Assembly (NCBI RefSeq): GCF_001544835.2
Contig: NZ_FCNX02000010.1
Coordinates: 124,001 to 188,000 of the forward strand
Direction of reading: 5' to 3'
Source of the DNA: Caballeronia fortuita
Lineage (GTDB): Bacteria > Pseudomonadota > Gammaproteobacteria > Burkholderiales > Burkholderiaceae
Length of the DNA stretch: 64,000 nt
The stretch's first letter is position 1. Every line of letters starts with the position of its first letter. The translations under genes were made by a program, and so were the position numbers. The notes beneath the pieces were generated by a model, which saw nothing but the letters and a program-made list of their open reading frames with translations, searched no databases and was not told where the DNA came from. Below are positions 37,332 through 46,490 of the stretch, one piece after another.

Positions 37332-39320
37332 ATGCCAACACAAAACACCTCTCGCTTCGCGCCGGACCGCACGCGCGATATCGTGTGCCTCGGGCGTCTC
37401 GCCGTCGATCTGTATGCGCAGAACGTCGGCGCGCGTCTCGAAGACGTATCGACGTTCGCGAAGTATCTCGGCGGTTCGTCGGCGAACATCGCGTTCGGCT
37501 GCGCGCGGCTCGGGCTCAACTCATCGATGCTCGCGCGCGTCGGCAACGATCACATGGGGCGCTTTCTCGCCGAGACGCTCGAACGCGAAGGCTGCGACGT
37601 GAGTCATGTGCGCATCGATCGCGAGCGGCTCACCGCGCTCGTGCTGCTCGGCCTCGAAGACCGCGACACGTTCCCGCTCGTGTTCTATCGCGAGAACTGC
37701 GCGGACATGGCCGTCGACGAGAACGATTTCGATGAAGCGTATATCGCGTCGTCGAAGGCGCTGCTCATTACCGGCACCCACTTCTCGACGGAACAGGTCA
37801 ACCGCACGAGCCGACGCGCACTGGACTACGCGCGGCGCAACGACGTGCGCACGATACTCGACATCGACTATCGGCCGGTCTTGTGGGGTCTCACGGGCAA
37901 GGCGGATGGCGAGACGCGCTTCATCGCGAACGAAGGCGTAACCGCACATTTGCAGCGCATTCTGCCGCTGATCGATCTCGTCATCGGCACGGAAGAAGAG
38001 TTTCGCATCGCGGGCGGCAAGGACCGTCTGATCGATGCGCTCGCGATGGTCCGCAAGGTCACGAGCGCGACGCTGGTCGTGAAGCGCGGGCCGCTCGGCT
38101 GCTCGATCATCGAAGGCGCGGTGCCCTCTTCCATCGACGATGCGCCGGTTCATGGCGGCGTCGAAGTGGAAGTGCTCAACGTGCTCGGCGCGGGCGATGC
38201 GTTCGCCTCAGGCTTCCTCTCGGGATGGCTGCGCGACGAGCCGCTCGAAGCGTGCGCGCGCACGGCCAATGCATGCGGCGCGCTCGTCGTGTCGCGTCAC
38301 GGCTGCGCGCCCGCGATGCCCACGCCCGCCGAACTCGATTACTTTCTCGATGCGGCCAGGCAAGACCCGGCGCGCATGCGCCGCCCGGATCGCGATCCGA
38401 AGCTCGCGCGTCTGCATCGCGTGAGTCCGAGGCGCAAGCAATGGAACGAAGTGCTCGGATTCGCGTTCGATCATCGCAATCAGTTCTTCGATCTCGCGCA
38501 GCAAACGGGCGCGAGCGAAGCGCGCATCTCGACGCTGAAGAACCTGTTCGTCGAAGCCGTCGCGCAGACGGAGAAGGAGCACATGCTCGAAGGACGCATC
38601 GGCGTATTGATCGACGATCGATATGGACAGGATGCGTTGAACGCGGCGACGGGACGCGGCTGGTGGATCGGCCGCCCGGTCGAGTTGCCCGGTTCGATGC
38701 CGCTCGAATTCGATCATGGGCGCTCGATCGGCACGACGCTTATTCAATGGCCGCGCGAGCAGGTTGCGAAGTGTCTCGTGCAGTATCACCCCGATCATCC
38801 GCATGACGTGCGCCTCGAACAGGAAGCGCAGTTGCGCGCGCTCTACGATGCCGTGCAGGAAAGCGGCAACGAACTGCTGCTCGAAGTGATCGTGCCGAAG
38901 AACGGGCCGCCGGTCGAAGACGACACCGTGTATCGCGCGTTGAAGCGTCTTTATAACCTCGGCATCTATCCGGAGTGGTGGAAGCTCGAACCGATGAGCG
39001 CGACGCAATGGCAAGCTGTCGATGCGCTCATCGCCGAGCGCGATCCGTATTGCAGAGGCGTCGTGCTGCTCGGTTTGTCGGCGGGCGTCGACCAGTTGCG
39101 CGATGGCTTCAGGGCGGCGGCATCGTCGAAGAGTTGCAAGGGCTTCACGGTCGGGCGCACGATCTTTCATGAGCCGAGTCATGCGTGGCTCGCGGGCGAG
39201 ATCGACGATAGCGAACTAATCGCGCGCGTGCGCCGCACGTTCGAAGCGCTGATCGATGCATGGCGCGACGCGCGTGCATCGCACGACACATCTCACGCAC
39301 AAGAGGAGCAGGCCGCATGA
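37332..39320 (+). CDS. iolC: Bifunctional 5-dehydro-2-deoxygluconokinase / DUF2090 aldolase-like protein (IolC-DUF2090)
   Basis: A 662-residue fusion. Residues 1-340 are a PfkB-family kinase: SGGSS-like GGSSANIAFGCARLGL, and the catalytic loop VEVLNVLGAGDAFASGFLSGWL containing GAGD. It phosphorylates 5-dehydro-2-deoxy-D-gluconate. Residues 360-640 are the DUF2090 domain (FAFDHRNQFFDLAQQTGA, FDHGRSIGTTLIQWP, YPEWWKLEPMSATQW), an aldolase-like TIM barrel proposed to act as IolJ and cleave the phosphorylated product to dihydroxyacetone phosphate and malonic semialdehyde. The stop overlaps the iolD start (ATGA). Confidence 0.92.
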   Translation: MPTQNTSRFAPDRTRDIVCLGRLAVDLYAQNVGARLEDVSTFAKYLGGSSANIAFGCARLGLNSSMLARVGNDHMGRFLAETLEREGCDVSHVRIDRERLTALVLLGLEDRDTFPLVFYRENCADMAVDENDFDEAYIASSKALLITGTHFSTEQVNRTSRRALDYARRNDVRTILDIDYRPVLWGLTGKADGETRFIANEGVTAHLQRILPLIDLVIGTEEEFRIAGGKDRLIDALAMVRKVTSATLVVKRGPLGCSIIEGAVPSSIDDAPVHGGVEVEVLNVLGAGDAFASGFLSGWLRDEPLEACARTANACGALVVSRHGCAPAMPTPAELDYFLDAARQDPARMRRPDRDPKLARLHRVSPRRKQWNEVLGFAFDHRNQFFDLAQQTGASEARISTLKNLFVEAVAQTEKEHMLEGRIGVLIDDRYGQDALNAATGRGWWIGRPVELPGSMPLEFDHGRSIGTTLIQWPREQVAKCLVQYHPDHPHDVRLEQEAQLRALYDAVQESGNELLLEVIVPKNGPPVEDDTVYRALKRLYNLGIYPEWWKLEPMSATQWQAVDALIAERDPYCRGVVLLGLSAGVDQLRDGFRAAASSKSCKGFTVGRTIFHEPSHAWLAGEIDDSELIARVRRTFEALIDAWRDARASHDTSHAQEEQAA

Positions 39321-41200
39321 ACCAGCGTGCAATGCAATCGGATACCGCTGTGAGCTCGACCATTCGAATGACCGCCGCGCAGGCGCTCGTGCGCTATCTC
39401 GCGGCGCTTCGCACCGAACATGGCGAGCCGCTTTTCGGCGGCGTCTTCGCGATCTTCGGGCATGGCAATGTCGCGGGCATGGGCGAGGCGTTGTATCGGC
39501 ATCGCGATGAATTGCCGACGTATCGCGCGCACAACGAGCAGGCGATGGCGCACAGTGCGATTGCGTATGCGAAGGCGCATATGCGGCGTCGCATGATGGC
39601 GGTGACGACATCGATCGGTCCGGGCGCGACCAATCTCGTGACGGCCGCCGCGCTCGCGCATGTCAACCGCTTGCCGGTCCTGTTGCTGCCGGGCGATATC
39701 TTCGTGTCGCGCGCGCCCGATCCGGTGCTGCAGCAAGTCGAGGACAGCCACGACGGCGGCGTATCCGCAAACGATGCGTTGAAGGCGGTGTCGCGATATT
39801 TCGATCGCATCGTGCATCCGGCGCAGTTGTTGAGCGCCTTGCCACGCGCGATCCGCGTGCTCACCGATGCGGCGCAATGCGGCCCGGTCACGCTCGCGTT
39901 GCCGCAGGACGTGCAGGCGATGGCGTATGACTATCCTGCTTCGTTTTTCGAGCCGGGCGTCGTTGAGTTTCATGCGCCCGCGCCGGTGCCGCGTGAGATC
40001 GAGCGTGCCGCAGCGATGCTGCGCGAGGCGCGCGAGCCGTTGATCGTGTCGGGTGGCGGTGTGCTGTACGGACTCGCGACCGATGCCTTGCGCGCCTTTG
40101 CGCACAGGCACGGCGTGCCGGTCGCGGAGACGCAGGCGGGCAAAGGCGCGCTTGCGTGGGACGATGCGTTGAACGTCGGCGGCATTGGCGTGACGGGTGC
40201 AACGGCTGCGAACGAACTCGCGAACGCGAGCGATTGCGTGCTTGCGCTCGGCACGCGTCTGCAGGACTTCACGACCGGATCGAACACGCTCTTTGCGCAG
40301 GCGCGGCTCGTCGCGATCAACGCGAATCCGTTCGATGCGCTCAAGCAGAACGCGCTCGCCGTGCAGGCCGATGCGTGCGCGGCGCTCGATGCGTTATCGG
40401 CTGCGCTCGGCGACTGGCGTGCATCGCCGCAATGGACGACGCGTGCGCATCGGCTTGCGAACGAATGGCGCGAGACGGTTGCGCATGTGACGGATACGCC
40501 TGTCGCGGATGGCGCGTTGCCGCGCGAGGCCGATGTGATCGGCGCGGTGCAGCGTTCTGACGATGCTTCCGCTGCGAACGATATCGTCGTGTGCGCCGCG
40601 GGCACGCTGCCCGCCGATTTGCAGAAGCTCTGGCGTACGGCCGGGCCGGGCGGCTATCACGTCGAATATGGCTATTCGTGCATGGGCTATGAGATCGCGG
40701 GCGGCGTCGGCGTGAAGATTGCGCGGCCCGAGCGCGAGGTGATCGTGATCGTCGGCGATGGCAGCTATCTGATGATGAACAGCGAGCTTGCTACGTCGGT
40801 GATGCTTGGCGCGAAGATCATCGTCGTGTTGCTCGACAATCGCGGGTTCGGGTGCATCAATCGCTTGCAGCAGGCTTGTGGCGGCGCGCCGTTCAACAAT
40901 CTCATCGATGATTGCAAGCAGGGCGCGCTTGGGGCGCCGGAGATCGATTTCGCGATGCATGCGCGATCGCTTGGCGCTTTGTCGGAGCATGTTGCCAATA
41001 TCGACGAGCTTGTCGTTGCGATGAAGCGCGCAAGGGCGGCGGATCGAAGTTATCTCATCTCTATCGATACCGATCCTGCGCGGCCTACTCTCGAAGGAGG
41101 GTGGTGGTGGGAAGTTGCTGTGCCCGAAGTATCCGATCGCGCGGCTGTGGTTGTGGCTCGGGAGGCCTATGAGCAGGCTCTCAAGGCTCGTCGTGTTTGA
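39317..41200 (+). CDS. iolD: 3D-(3,5/4)-trihydroxycyclohexane-1,2-dione hydrolase
   Basis: A 627-residue thiamine diphosphate enzyme that hydrolyses THcHDO to 5-deoxy-glucuronate. The N-terminal FAIFGHGNVAGMGEAL and the activating Glu in YRAHNEQAMAHSAIAYAK are seen, followed by the central IolD domain and the ThDP motif VIVGDGSYLMMNSELATSVMLGAKIIVVLLDNRGFGC. The ATG at 39317 overlaps the iolC stop. Third codon positions in the last 150-200 bases turn T-rich, unlike the rest of the gene; this is part of a local composition shift centred on the repeat in the following gap. Confidence 0.95.
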   Translation: MNQRAMQSDTAVSSTIRMTAAQALVRYLAALRTEHGEPLFGGVFAIFGHGNVAGMGEALYRHRDELPTYRAHNEQAMAHSAIAYAKAHMRRRMMAVTTSIGPGATNLVTAAALAHVNRLPVLLLPGDIFVSRAPDPVLQQVEDSHDGGVSANDALKAVSRYFDRIVHPAQLLSALPRAIRVLTDAAQCGPVTLALPQDVQAMAYDYPASFFEPGVVEFHAPAPVPREIERAAAMLREAREPLIVSGGGVLYGLATDALRAFAHRHGVPVAETQAGKGALAWDDALNVGGIGVTGATAANELANASDCVLALGTRLQDFTTGSNTLFAQARLVAINANPFDALKQNALAVQADACAALDALSAALGDWRASPQWTTRAHRLANEWRETVAHVTDTPVADGALPREADVIGAVQRSDDASAANDIVVCAAGTLPADLQKLWRTAGPGGYHVEYGYSCMGYEIAGGVGVKIARPEREVIVIVGDGSYLMMNSELATSVMLGAKIIVVLLDNRGFGCINRLQQACGGAPFNNLIDDCKQGALGAPEIDFAMHARSLGALSEHVANIDELVVAMKRARAADRSYLISIDTDPARPTLEGGWWWEVAVPEVSDRAAVVVAREAYEQALKARRV

Positions 41201-41237
41201 TTGCGCCTACGCCGCTATGGAATCCTGCTTTGTTAGT

Positions 41238-41303
41238 GGTCTATTGGCTCTGCCCCGCACAGGGGCAGTGCTAATAGACCAACATGAAAACGGGATCCGG
41301 CGA
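41238..41303 (+). repeat. Hairpin repeat between iolD and iolE, a short relative of the 49.7-50.3 kb palindrome arms
   Basis: The 129-bp gap contains the stem GGTCTATT / AATAGACC (41238-41245 with 41273-41280) enclosing TGCCCC-GCACA-GGGGCA. From 41252 the sequence GCCCCGCACAGGGGCAG, then GCTAATA, ACCAACA and AAAACGGGATCCGGCG, matches the outer end of the right arm at 50291-50341 with few changes. The element lies inside the iol operon and would form a hairpin in its transcript. Confidence 0.8.
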
Positions 41304-41329
41304 AAGCCAAAACAAGGAAACCAAACAAC

Positions 41330-42232
41330 ATGCCACAAAAAATCCGCATAGGCATAAATCCATTGTCGTGGATGAACGACGACCTGCCATCCCTTGGCGG
41401 TGAAACGCCTTTAGCAACCGCACTGACGGAAGGAAAACAAATCGGCTATGAAGGCTTCGAGCTAGGCAACAAGTTCCCCCGCGAACCGCAAGCGCTAAAA
41501 ACCTTGCTCGCGCAGTACGACCTGGCGCTAGTCTCCGGCTGGTATTCCGGCAAACTCGCAGAACGCAGCGCGGAAGAAGAGATCGAAGCTGTCGCCCCAC
41601 ACCTCGAACTGCTCGCAAAAAACGGCGCAGCCGTCATGGTCTACGGCGAAGTCGCGAACTCGATCCAGGGCGCGCCGAAGCCGCTCTGTCAACGTCCGCG
41701 CTTCTTCTCCGATGCGCAATGGAGCGCCTACGCCGAGCGCCTGAACCGCTTCGCCGAATACACGCTCTCGCGCGGCGTGCGCGTCGCCTATCATCATCAC
41801 ATGGGCGCGTATGTCGAAACGCCCGCGGATGTCGATCGCCTGATGGCGCTCACCAACGATGCCGTCGGCCTGCTGTTCGACGCGGGACACATCACGTTCG
41901 CCGGCGGCGATGCGCTCACCGTGCTGCAAAAGCACATCGAACGTGTGTGCCACGTGCATTGCAAGGACGTGCGCCCCGACATCGTGAAGCTCGCGCGCAA
42001 TCGCAACTGGAGCTTTCTCGATGCGGTCATCAACGGCGCGTTTTCCGTGCCGGGCGACGGCTGCGTCGACTATCCGGGCATCATCGCGTGTCTTGCGAAA
42101 CATGATTACGAAGGCTGGCTCGTCGTCGAAGCCGAGCAGGATCCAGTGATCGCGCCGAGTTATGCCTATGCCGACAAGGGCTATCGCACGCTGCGTGCGC
42201 TCGTCGACGCAACATTCAAGGAGGCGGCATGA
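41330..42232 (+). CDS. iolE: Myo-inosose-2 dehydratase
   Basis: A 300-residue xylose isomerase-like TIM-barrel enzyme that dehydrates 2-keto-myo-inositol. The N-terminus IRIGINPLSWMNDDLPSLGG is the IolE hallmark; metal ligands lie in YHHHMGAYVET, LLFDAGHITFAGGD, CHVHCKDVR and VEAEQDP. Codon use in the first 250 bases is A/C-rich at third positions (CCGCATAGGCATAAAT type codons) and differs from the rest, matching the composition change next to the repeat. The stop overlaps the iolB start. Confidence 0.95.
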   Translation: MPQKIRIGINPLSWMNDDLPSLGGETPLATALTEGKQIGYEGFELGNKFPREPQALKTLLAQYDLALVSGWYSGKLAERSAEEEIEAVAPHLELLAKNGAAVMVYGEVANSIQGAPKPLCQRPRFFSDAQWSAYAERLNRFAEYTLSRGVRVAYHHHMGAYVETPADVDRLMALTNDAVGLLFDAGHITFAGGDALTVLQKHIERVCHVHCKDVRPDIVKLARNRNWSFLDAVINGAFSVPGDGCVDYPGIIACLAKHDYEGWLVVEAEQDPVIAPSYAYADKGYRTLRALVDATFKEAA

Positions 42233-43041
42233 GCCTGCTAGTGAAAGCATCGCGCGAAGGACAAACCATCGCGCGCGTTACGCCCGATTCCGCGGGCTGG
42301 AAGCACGTCGGCTTCGCGGCGTATCGCCTGAATGCGGGCGATGTCGTGCATGTCTACGACGCGGATCGCGAAAGCTGCATCGTCGTGCTCACGGGCACCG
42401 TGAGCGTCGAAGCGGGCGACGAGCATTATCAGTCGATCGGCTCGCGCGACAGCGTGTTCGAAGACGCCGCGCCCTACGCGGTCTACGTGCCGCCTAAGCT
42501 CGCCGCGATCGTGCGTGCGGAACGCGATGCGGAGATCGGCGTCGCGAGCGCGCCCGCCAAAGGCGAGTTTCCGCCGCGACTCATCGAGCCATCGCAGATG
42601 AAGCGCTCGACGCGCGGCAAGAACGCGAATACGCGCTACGTGTGCGACATTCTTCCGCAAACGGAGTGCGCGGAGTCGCTGCTCGTCGTCGAGGTGCGCA
42701 CGCCGGGCGGCCATGCGTCGAGCTATCCGCCGCACAAGCACGATAAGGACAACGTGCCCGTCGAGAGTTCGCTCGAAGAGACTTATTATCATCGGCTGAA
42801 TCCGTCGCAAGGCTTCGCGTTTCAGCGCGTCTATACCGATGAACGCGATCTCGATGAAACGATGGCCGTCGAGGATCACGATGTCGTCATGGTGCCGCGC
42901 GGGTATCATCCGGTCGTCGTGCCGTATGGCTACGACAACTATTATTTGAACGTGATGGCGGGAGACAAGCGCACGTGGCACTTCAAGAACGATCCGAAGC
43001 ACGAGTGGATCGTGGAGAGGGATAGCAAGGCTTCGACTTAA
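42229..43041 (+). CDS. iolB: 5-deoxy-glucuronate isomerase
   Basis: A 270-residue bicupin that converts 5-deoxy-glucuronate to 5-dehydro-2-deoxy-gluconate, the IolC substrate. GHASSYPPHKHDKDN and LEETYYHRLNPSQGFAFQRVYTDER are family signatures with His metal ligands; PRGYHPVVVPYGYDNYYLNVMAG follows. The ATGA overlap with iolE shows coupling. Its TAA overlaps the TAA of the convergent livF gene in TTAA. The pathway from iolG, iolE, iolD, iolB to iolC-DUF2090 is complete; only iolA (methylmalonate-semialdehyde dehydrogenase) is missing here. Confidence 0.95.
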   Translation: MSLLVKASREGQTIARVTPDSAGWKHVGFAAYRLNAGDVVHVYDADRESCIVVLTGTVSVEAGDEHYQSIGSRDSVFEDAAPYAVYVPPKLAAIVRAERDAEIGVASAPAKGEFPPRLIEPSQMKRSTRGKNANTRYVCDILPQTECAESLLVVEVRTPGGHASSYPPHKHDKDNVPVESSLEETYYHRLNPSQGFAFQRVYTDERDLDETMAVEDHDVVMVPRGYHPVVVPYGYDNYYLNVMAGDKRTWHFKNDPKHEWIVERDSKAST

Positions 43042-43736
43042 CCGACCGAAAGCCATTCGCGCATGACCGCCTCGTTTCGGACAAGCGAGGCGATCGCCCC
43101 ATCGAACCGGATCACCCCCTGCCCCATCACCGCGACGCGCGCATCGAGCGCGCGCGCGATCGTCAATCGCTCTTCGATCAGCAGCATCGCCACGCCGCGT
43201 TCGCGCAGCATCGCGAGACACGCGGCCACTTGCGCGAGCACCTGCGGCGCGAGTCCTTCGCCCGGTTCGTCGATAACGACGAGCGATGGATCGCCCGTCA
43301 ACGTGCGCGCGAGTGCGAGCATCTGCTGCTCGCCGCCCGACAACGCGCCCGCCTTTACCGACGAACGCTCCTCGAGCACCGGAAACAACCGGTACGCATC
43401 GCGCAACGTGAAACGCGTGCCCTTCCGTTCACCGAGCAGCAGGTTCTCGCGCACCGTGAGCGCGGGGAACGCGTCACGCGTTTCGGGCACGTAACCGATG
43501 CCCAGCCGCGCGATGCGATGCGCCCGCAATCCGACAAGCTGAACATCGCGATAACGCATGTCGCCCGCGCAGCGCACGAGTCCCATGATGGCCTTAGCGA
43601 GCGTCGATCGTCCCGAGCCATTGCGGCCGACGAGCGCCACCGCCTCACCATCGTCGATACGCAAATGCACGCCATGCAGCACTTGCGCCGCGCCATACCA
43701 CGCGCACAGGTTGTCGATATGCAGTTGCGCGCTCAT
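43038..43736 (-). CDS. livF: Branched-chain amino acid-type ABC transporter ATPase LivF, Walker A Lys replaced by Arg
   Basis: A 232-residue ATPase of the LivF type (signature LSGGEQQMLALARTL, Walker B VVIDEPGEGLAP, D-loop GLAP, LLIEERLTIARAL). The Walker A reads GRNGSGRST: residue 43, the invariant Lys, is Arg (codon CGA, 43608-43610). A change from Lys would need two base substitutions, so a single miscall does not explain it. Lys-to-Arg in this position usually abolishes or strongly lowers ATP hydrolysis, although the partner LivG has an intact site. Its ATG overlaps the livG stop (ATGA). Confidence 0.93.
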   Translation of the reverse strand: MSAQLHIDNLCAWYGAAQVLHGVHLRIDDGEAVALVGRNGSGRSTLAKAIMGLVRCAGDMRYRDVQLVGLRAHRIARLGIGYVPETRDAFPALTVRENLLLGERKGTRFTLRDAYRLFPVLEERSSVKAGALSGGEQQMLALARTLTGDPSLVVIDEPGEGLAPQVLAQVAACLAMLRERGVAMLLIEERLTIARALDARVAVMGQGVIRFDGAIASLVRNEAVMREWLSVG

Positions 43737-44470
43737 GACAGGACCCCGCCGAGATACGCCTGCTGCACATCGTGATTCGCGCGAATCGCGGCGGGCGTAT
43801 CGCTCGCGATCACACGCCCGCGCACGAGCACCGAAATGCGATCGGCGAGACCGAACACCGCGTCCATGTCGTGCTCGATGACGAGCAGCGTGCGCCCTTG
43901 CGTCGTCGCGCGAATGAGTTCGAGCGCGCGCGTCGCCTCGGCGCGGCTCATGCCGGCCGTGGGCTCGTCGAGCAGAATGAGCGGCGCATCGGTGGCGAGC
44001 GCGATACCGAGATCGAGCGCGCGCTGCTCTGCGTAAGTCAGACGCGCCGCGCATTCGCCGGCGCGTGCGGCCAGGCCGATGGCATCGAGCATCGCGTGCG
44101 CGCGCGCATCGATTCGACGCGAAGGCAGCCATCGATCGACAAAGCGCGACGATGCCGCGCGGAGCGCCGCGCACCGCAAGTTGTCGAGCACGGACAAACC
44201 GCCGAACACGCTCGTCGTCTGAAAGCTGCGCGCGAGCGAGCGCGACACGCGTTGTGGCGGCTTGCCTGTAATGTCGATTCCGTTCGCGACGATGCGTCCG
44301 CCATCGGGCCGCGCGCGTCCCGAGATGAGATCGAAAAGCGTCGACTTACCCGCGCCGTTCGGTCCGATGAGCGCGTGCCGTTCGCCTTGCGCGACGTGCA
44401 GATCGACACCCCGCAACACGCGCGTCGCACCGAAGCGTTTGACGATGCCATTCAGTTCGAGCGCGTTCAT
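43733..44470 (-). CDS. livG: Branched-chain amino acid-type ABC transporter ATPase LivG
   Basis: A 245-residue ATPase with intact Walker A GPNGAGKST near residues 37-45, Walker B LILLDEPTAGMS and H-switch VIEHDMD. The ABC signature reads LTYAEQRALD in place of LSGGQ, within the range of LivG-type proteins. The GGLSVLDNLRCA region is typical. The ATG overlaps the livM stop and the stop overlaps the livF ATG. Confidence 0.93.
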   Translation of the reverse strand: MNALELNGIVKRFGATRVLRGVDLHVAQGERHALIGPNGAGKSTLFDLISGRARPDGGRIVANGIDITGKPPQRVSRSLARSFQTTSVFGGLSVLDNLRCAALRAASSRFVDRWLPSRRIDARAHAMLDAIGLAARAGECAARLTYAEQRALDLGIALATDAPLILLDEPTAGMSRAEATRALELIRATTQGRTLLVIEHDMDAVFGLADRISVLVRGRVIASDTPAAIRANHDVQQAYLGGVLS

Positions 44471-45549
44471 CGCGTGGTCCTCGTGCGTCGTGCAAGCAAT
44501 ACGCCCAGCAATGCGCACGGCACGGCGATGAACCACGCACGCGCATCGTGACGTCCCGCGTAGAGCGATTCGACCGTCACGACGACCGCGACGCCCCACG
44601 CTATCGCGCTCGATATGCCTGCGCGCACGGACCGCGCATCGCGCCGGAAAAATCCCGCGACGCCCTCCGGCGACACGACGACGATCCACATGAAGAAGAG
44701 GCCGAGATACATCGGCCACGCGGCGGTGAGGCTCGCGAGCCCGACGCTGAAAAACGTGAGAAGCACCGCGCCGATCACCGGTCCGAAGAACGTGCCCGCG
44801 CCGCCGATCACGGTCGCGACGAGCACGCTCGTCGAACGCGCAAGACCAACGCTCTCCGACGACACTAGCTCGACGTTGATCAAGGCCATCACGCCCGCGA
44901 TGCCCGCAAAGAATGCCGATACGACGAGCATGCGCAAACGCACGCGCGCCGGCGCGAAGCCGATCGCGGCCGCGCGCGCGGGATTGTCGCGCACTGCGTT
45001 GGCCAAGCGGCACATCGGCGTGCGCGAGAACGCAAACATCGCAAGCGCCGATGCCGCGCACCAGCACGCGATCAGCACATACGCCTCGCGCAGCGGCCCG
45101 AACGTCCACGCAAATAACGCGGGCCCGCTCGCGCGATCGATCGTCACGCCGCCCTCGCCGCCGAACCAGCCCGGCACGAGCCACACGCACGCGGCGACGA
45201 GTTCGCTCAAGCCGAGCGTGATCATCGCGAATGCGGTGCCCGCGCGCTGCGTCGTGATCGCGCCGAAGATAATGGCGACAAACATTGCCGCGCATCCGCC
45301 GACCATCGGCAACAAGGGCAGCGGCACGCCGAAGCGGTTGAACGCGTGCGCGGCGGCGAACGCGCCGAGGCCGGCATACACCGCGTGGCCGAACGAGAGC
45401 AGCCCCGTTTGGCCGAGCAGCAAGTTGTACGAGAGCGCGAAGACGATGAGCGTCGCGGTCTGCGCGCAATACGCGAGCAGCCACGATTGATCCGCGATGA
45501 AAAGCGGCAGCGCAAGCGCAACGAATAGCGCGATGAAGAGCTTATGCAT
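44467..45549 (-). CDS. livM: Branched-chain amino acid-type ABC transporter permease LivM
   Basis: A 360-residue permease with about ten helices. The LivM pattern is seen in LIVFALSYNLLLGQTGLLSFGHAVYAGLGAFAA, VRDNPARAAAIGFAPARVRL (ATPase coupling loop) and GGAGTFFGPVIGAVLLT. About 55 residues follow the last canonical element and contain another hydrophobic stretch (AWGVAVVVTVESLYAG). The start overlaps the livH stop by 8 bp. Confidence 0.93.
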   Translation of the reverse strand: MHKLFIALFVALALPLFIADQSWLLAYCAQTATLIVFALSYNLLLGQTGLLSFGHAVYAGLGAFAAAHAFNRFGVPLPLLPMVGGCAAMFVAIIFGAITTQRAGTAFAMITLGLSELVAACVWLVPGWFGGEGGVTIDRASGPALFAWTFGPLREAYVLIACWCAASALAMFAFSRTPMCRLANAVRDNPARAAAIGFAPARVRLRMLVVSAFFAGIAGVMALINVELVSSESVGLARSTSVLVATVIGGAGTFFGPVIGAVLLTFFSVGLASLTAAWPMYLGLFFMWIVVVSPEGVAGFFRRDARSVRAGISSAIAWGVAVVVTVESLYAGRHDARAWFIAVPCALLGVLLARRTRTTR

Positions 45550-46483
45550 CTCGCGTGCGCTCGCCGAAAAGCCCGCGCGGGCGCGCGGCCAGCATCGCGA
45601 CGAGCAGCAGATAAGGCAGCACGGGCGCGAGTTGCGCGACGGTCAGCGTGGCCCACGCCGGCGGCAAGCTCACGCCGAGCGACGTCGCGATGCCGCCCGC
45701 CGTCGCGCTCGCGCCGATCGCGAACGTCTGCACGCAGCCGATCAAAAGCGACGCGACGAGCGCACCAGATAGCGATCCGAGCCCGCCGGTCACGACGACG
45801 ACGAACACGATCGGGCCCATCGCATCGGCCATGCCAGGCTCGATGACGGCAAGCGGCGCGCCGATCACCCCGCCGAGCGCGGCAATCGCCGTGCCGAGCC
45901 CGAAGACCATCGTGAAGACGCGCGGCACATCGTGGCCGAGCGTTTCGACGGTCGCGGGATGCGTGAGCGCCGCGCGCACCACGAGCCCGGTCTTCGACAC
46001 GCGCAACGCGAGCCAGAGCGCGCCGAGCATGACGAGCGCGACCGCCATCATGAACCCGCGATAGCGTGCGAACGATGCGCCATCGAACGTGAAAAGCGCG
46101 CCGTCGAGCACGCGCGGAATGGCGGAGGGCAGCGGCCCGAGTCCCCAGACGAGCTTCACGCCCTCGCCGATCACGATGGCCGCGCCGAACGTCAGCAGCA
46201 TTTCCGCGAGTGCGCCGCGCGCATGCACGCGTCGCAACAGCAGCCGTTCGAACGCAGCACCCGCGATGCCGACGACGACCGGCGCGACGATCAACGCGAA
46301 CCAGAATCCGCCATACGCGGCGAGCGCCTGACCGACATACGCGCCGAGCATGTAGAAGCTCGCGTGCGCGAAGTTGAGCACGCCGAGCATCGAAAAGATC
46401 AGCGTGAGTCCCGCCGATAACATGAAGAGCAGCAAGCCCACGCTCACGCCGTTGAGCAGACTCGCGGCGAACCACTGAAGCAA
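45542..46483 (-). CDS. livH: Branched-chain amino acid-type ABC transporter permease LivH
   Basis: A 313-residue permease with the LivH hallmark LLLFMLSAGLTLIFSMLGVLNFAHASFYMLGAYVG near the N-terminus, the coupling loop ALTHPATVETLGHDVPRVFTM and the VVTGGLGSLSGALVASLLIG end. No LivK-type binding protein is encoded in this operon, so the importer must borrow one from elsewhere or depend on an unlinked gene. Start 46483 lies 7 bp after the thioesterase stop. Confidence 0.93.
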   Translation of the reverse strand: MLQWFAASLLNGVSVGLLLFMLSAGLTLIFSMLGVLNFAHASFYMLGAYVGQALAAYGGFWFALIVAPVVVGIAGAAFERLLLRRVHARGALAEMLLTFGAAIVIGEGVKLVWGLGPLPSAIPRVLDGALFTFDGASFARYRGFMMAVALVMLGALWLALRVSKTGLVVRAALTHPATVETLGHDVPRVFTMVFGLGTAIAALGGVIGAPLAVIEPGMADAMGPIVFVVVVTGGLGSLSGALVASLLIGCVQTFAIGASATAGGIATSLGVSLPPAWATLTVAQLAPVLPYLLLVAMLAARPRGLFGERTRDA

Positions 46484-46490
46484 GACGACC

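Noticed and set aside
41330-41620. Foreign origin of the iolE 5' part because of its odd codon use
   Set aside because: The protein is a continuous, normal IolE and the operon is intact; the composition change tracks the neighbouring repeat and recurs at the other repeat, so local mutation bias is a better explanation than transfer.
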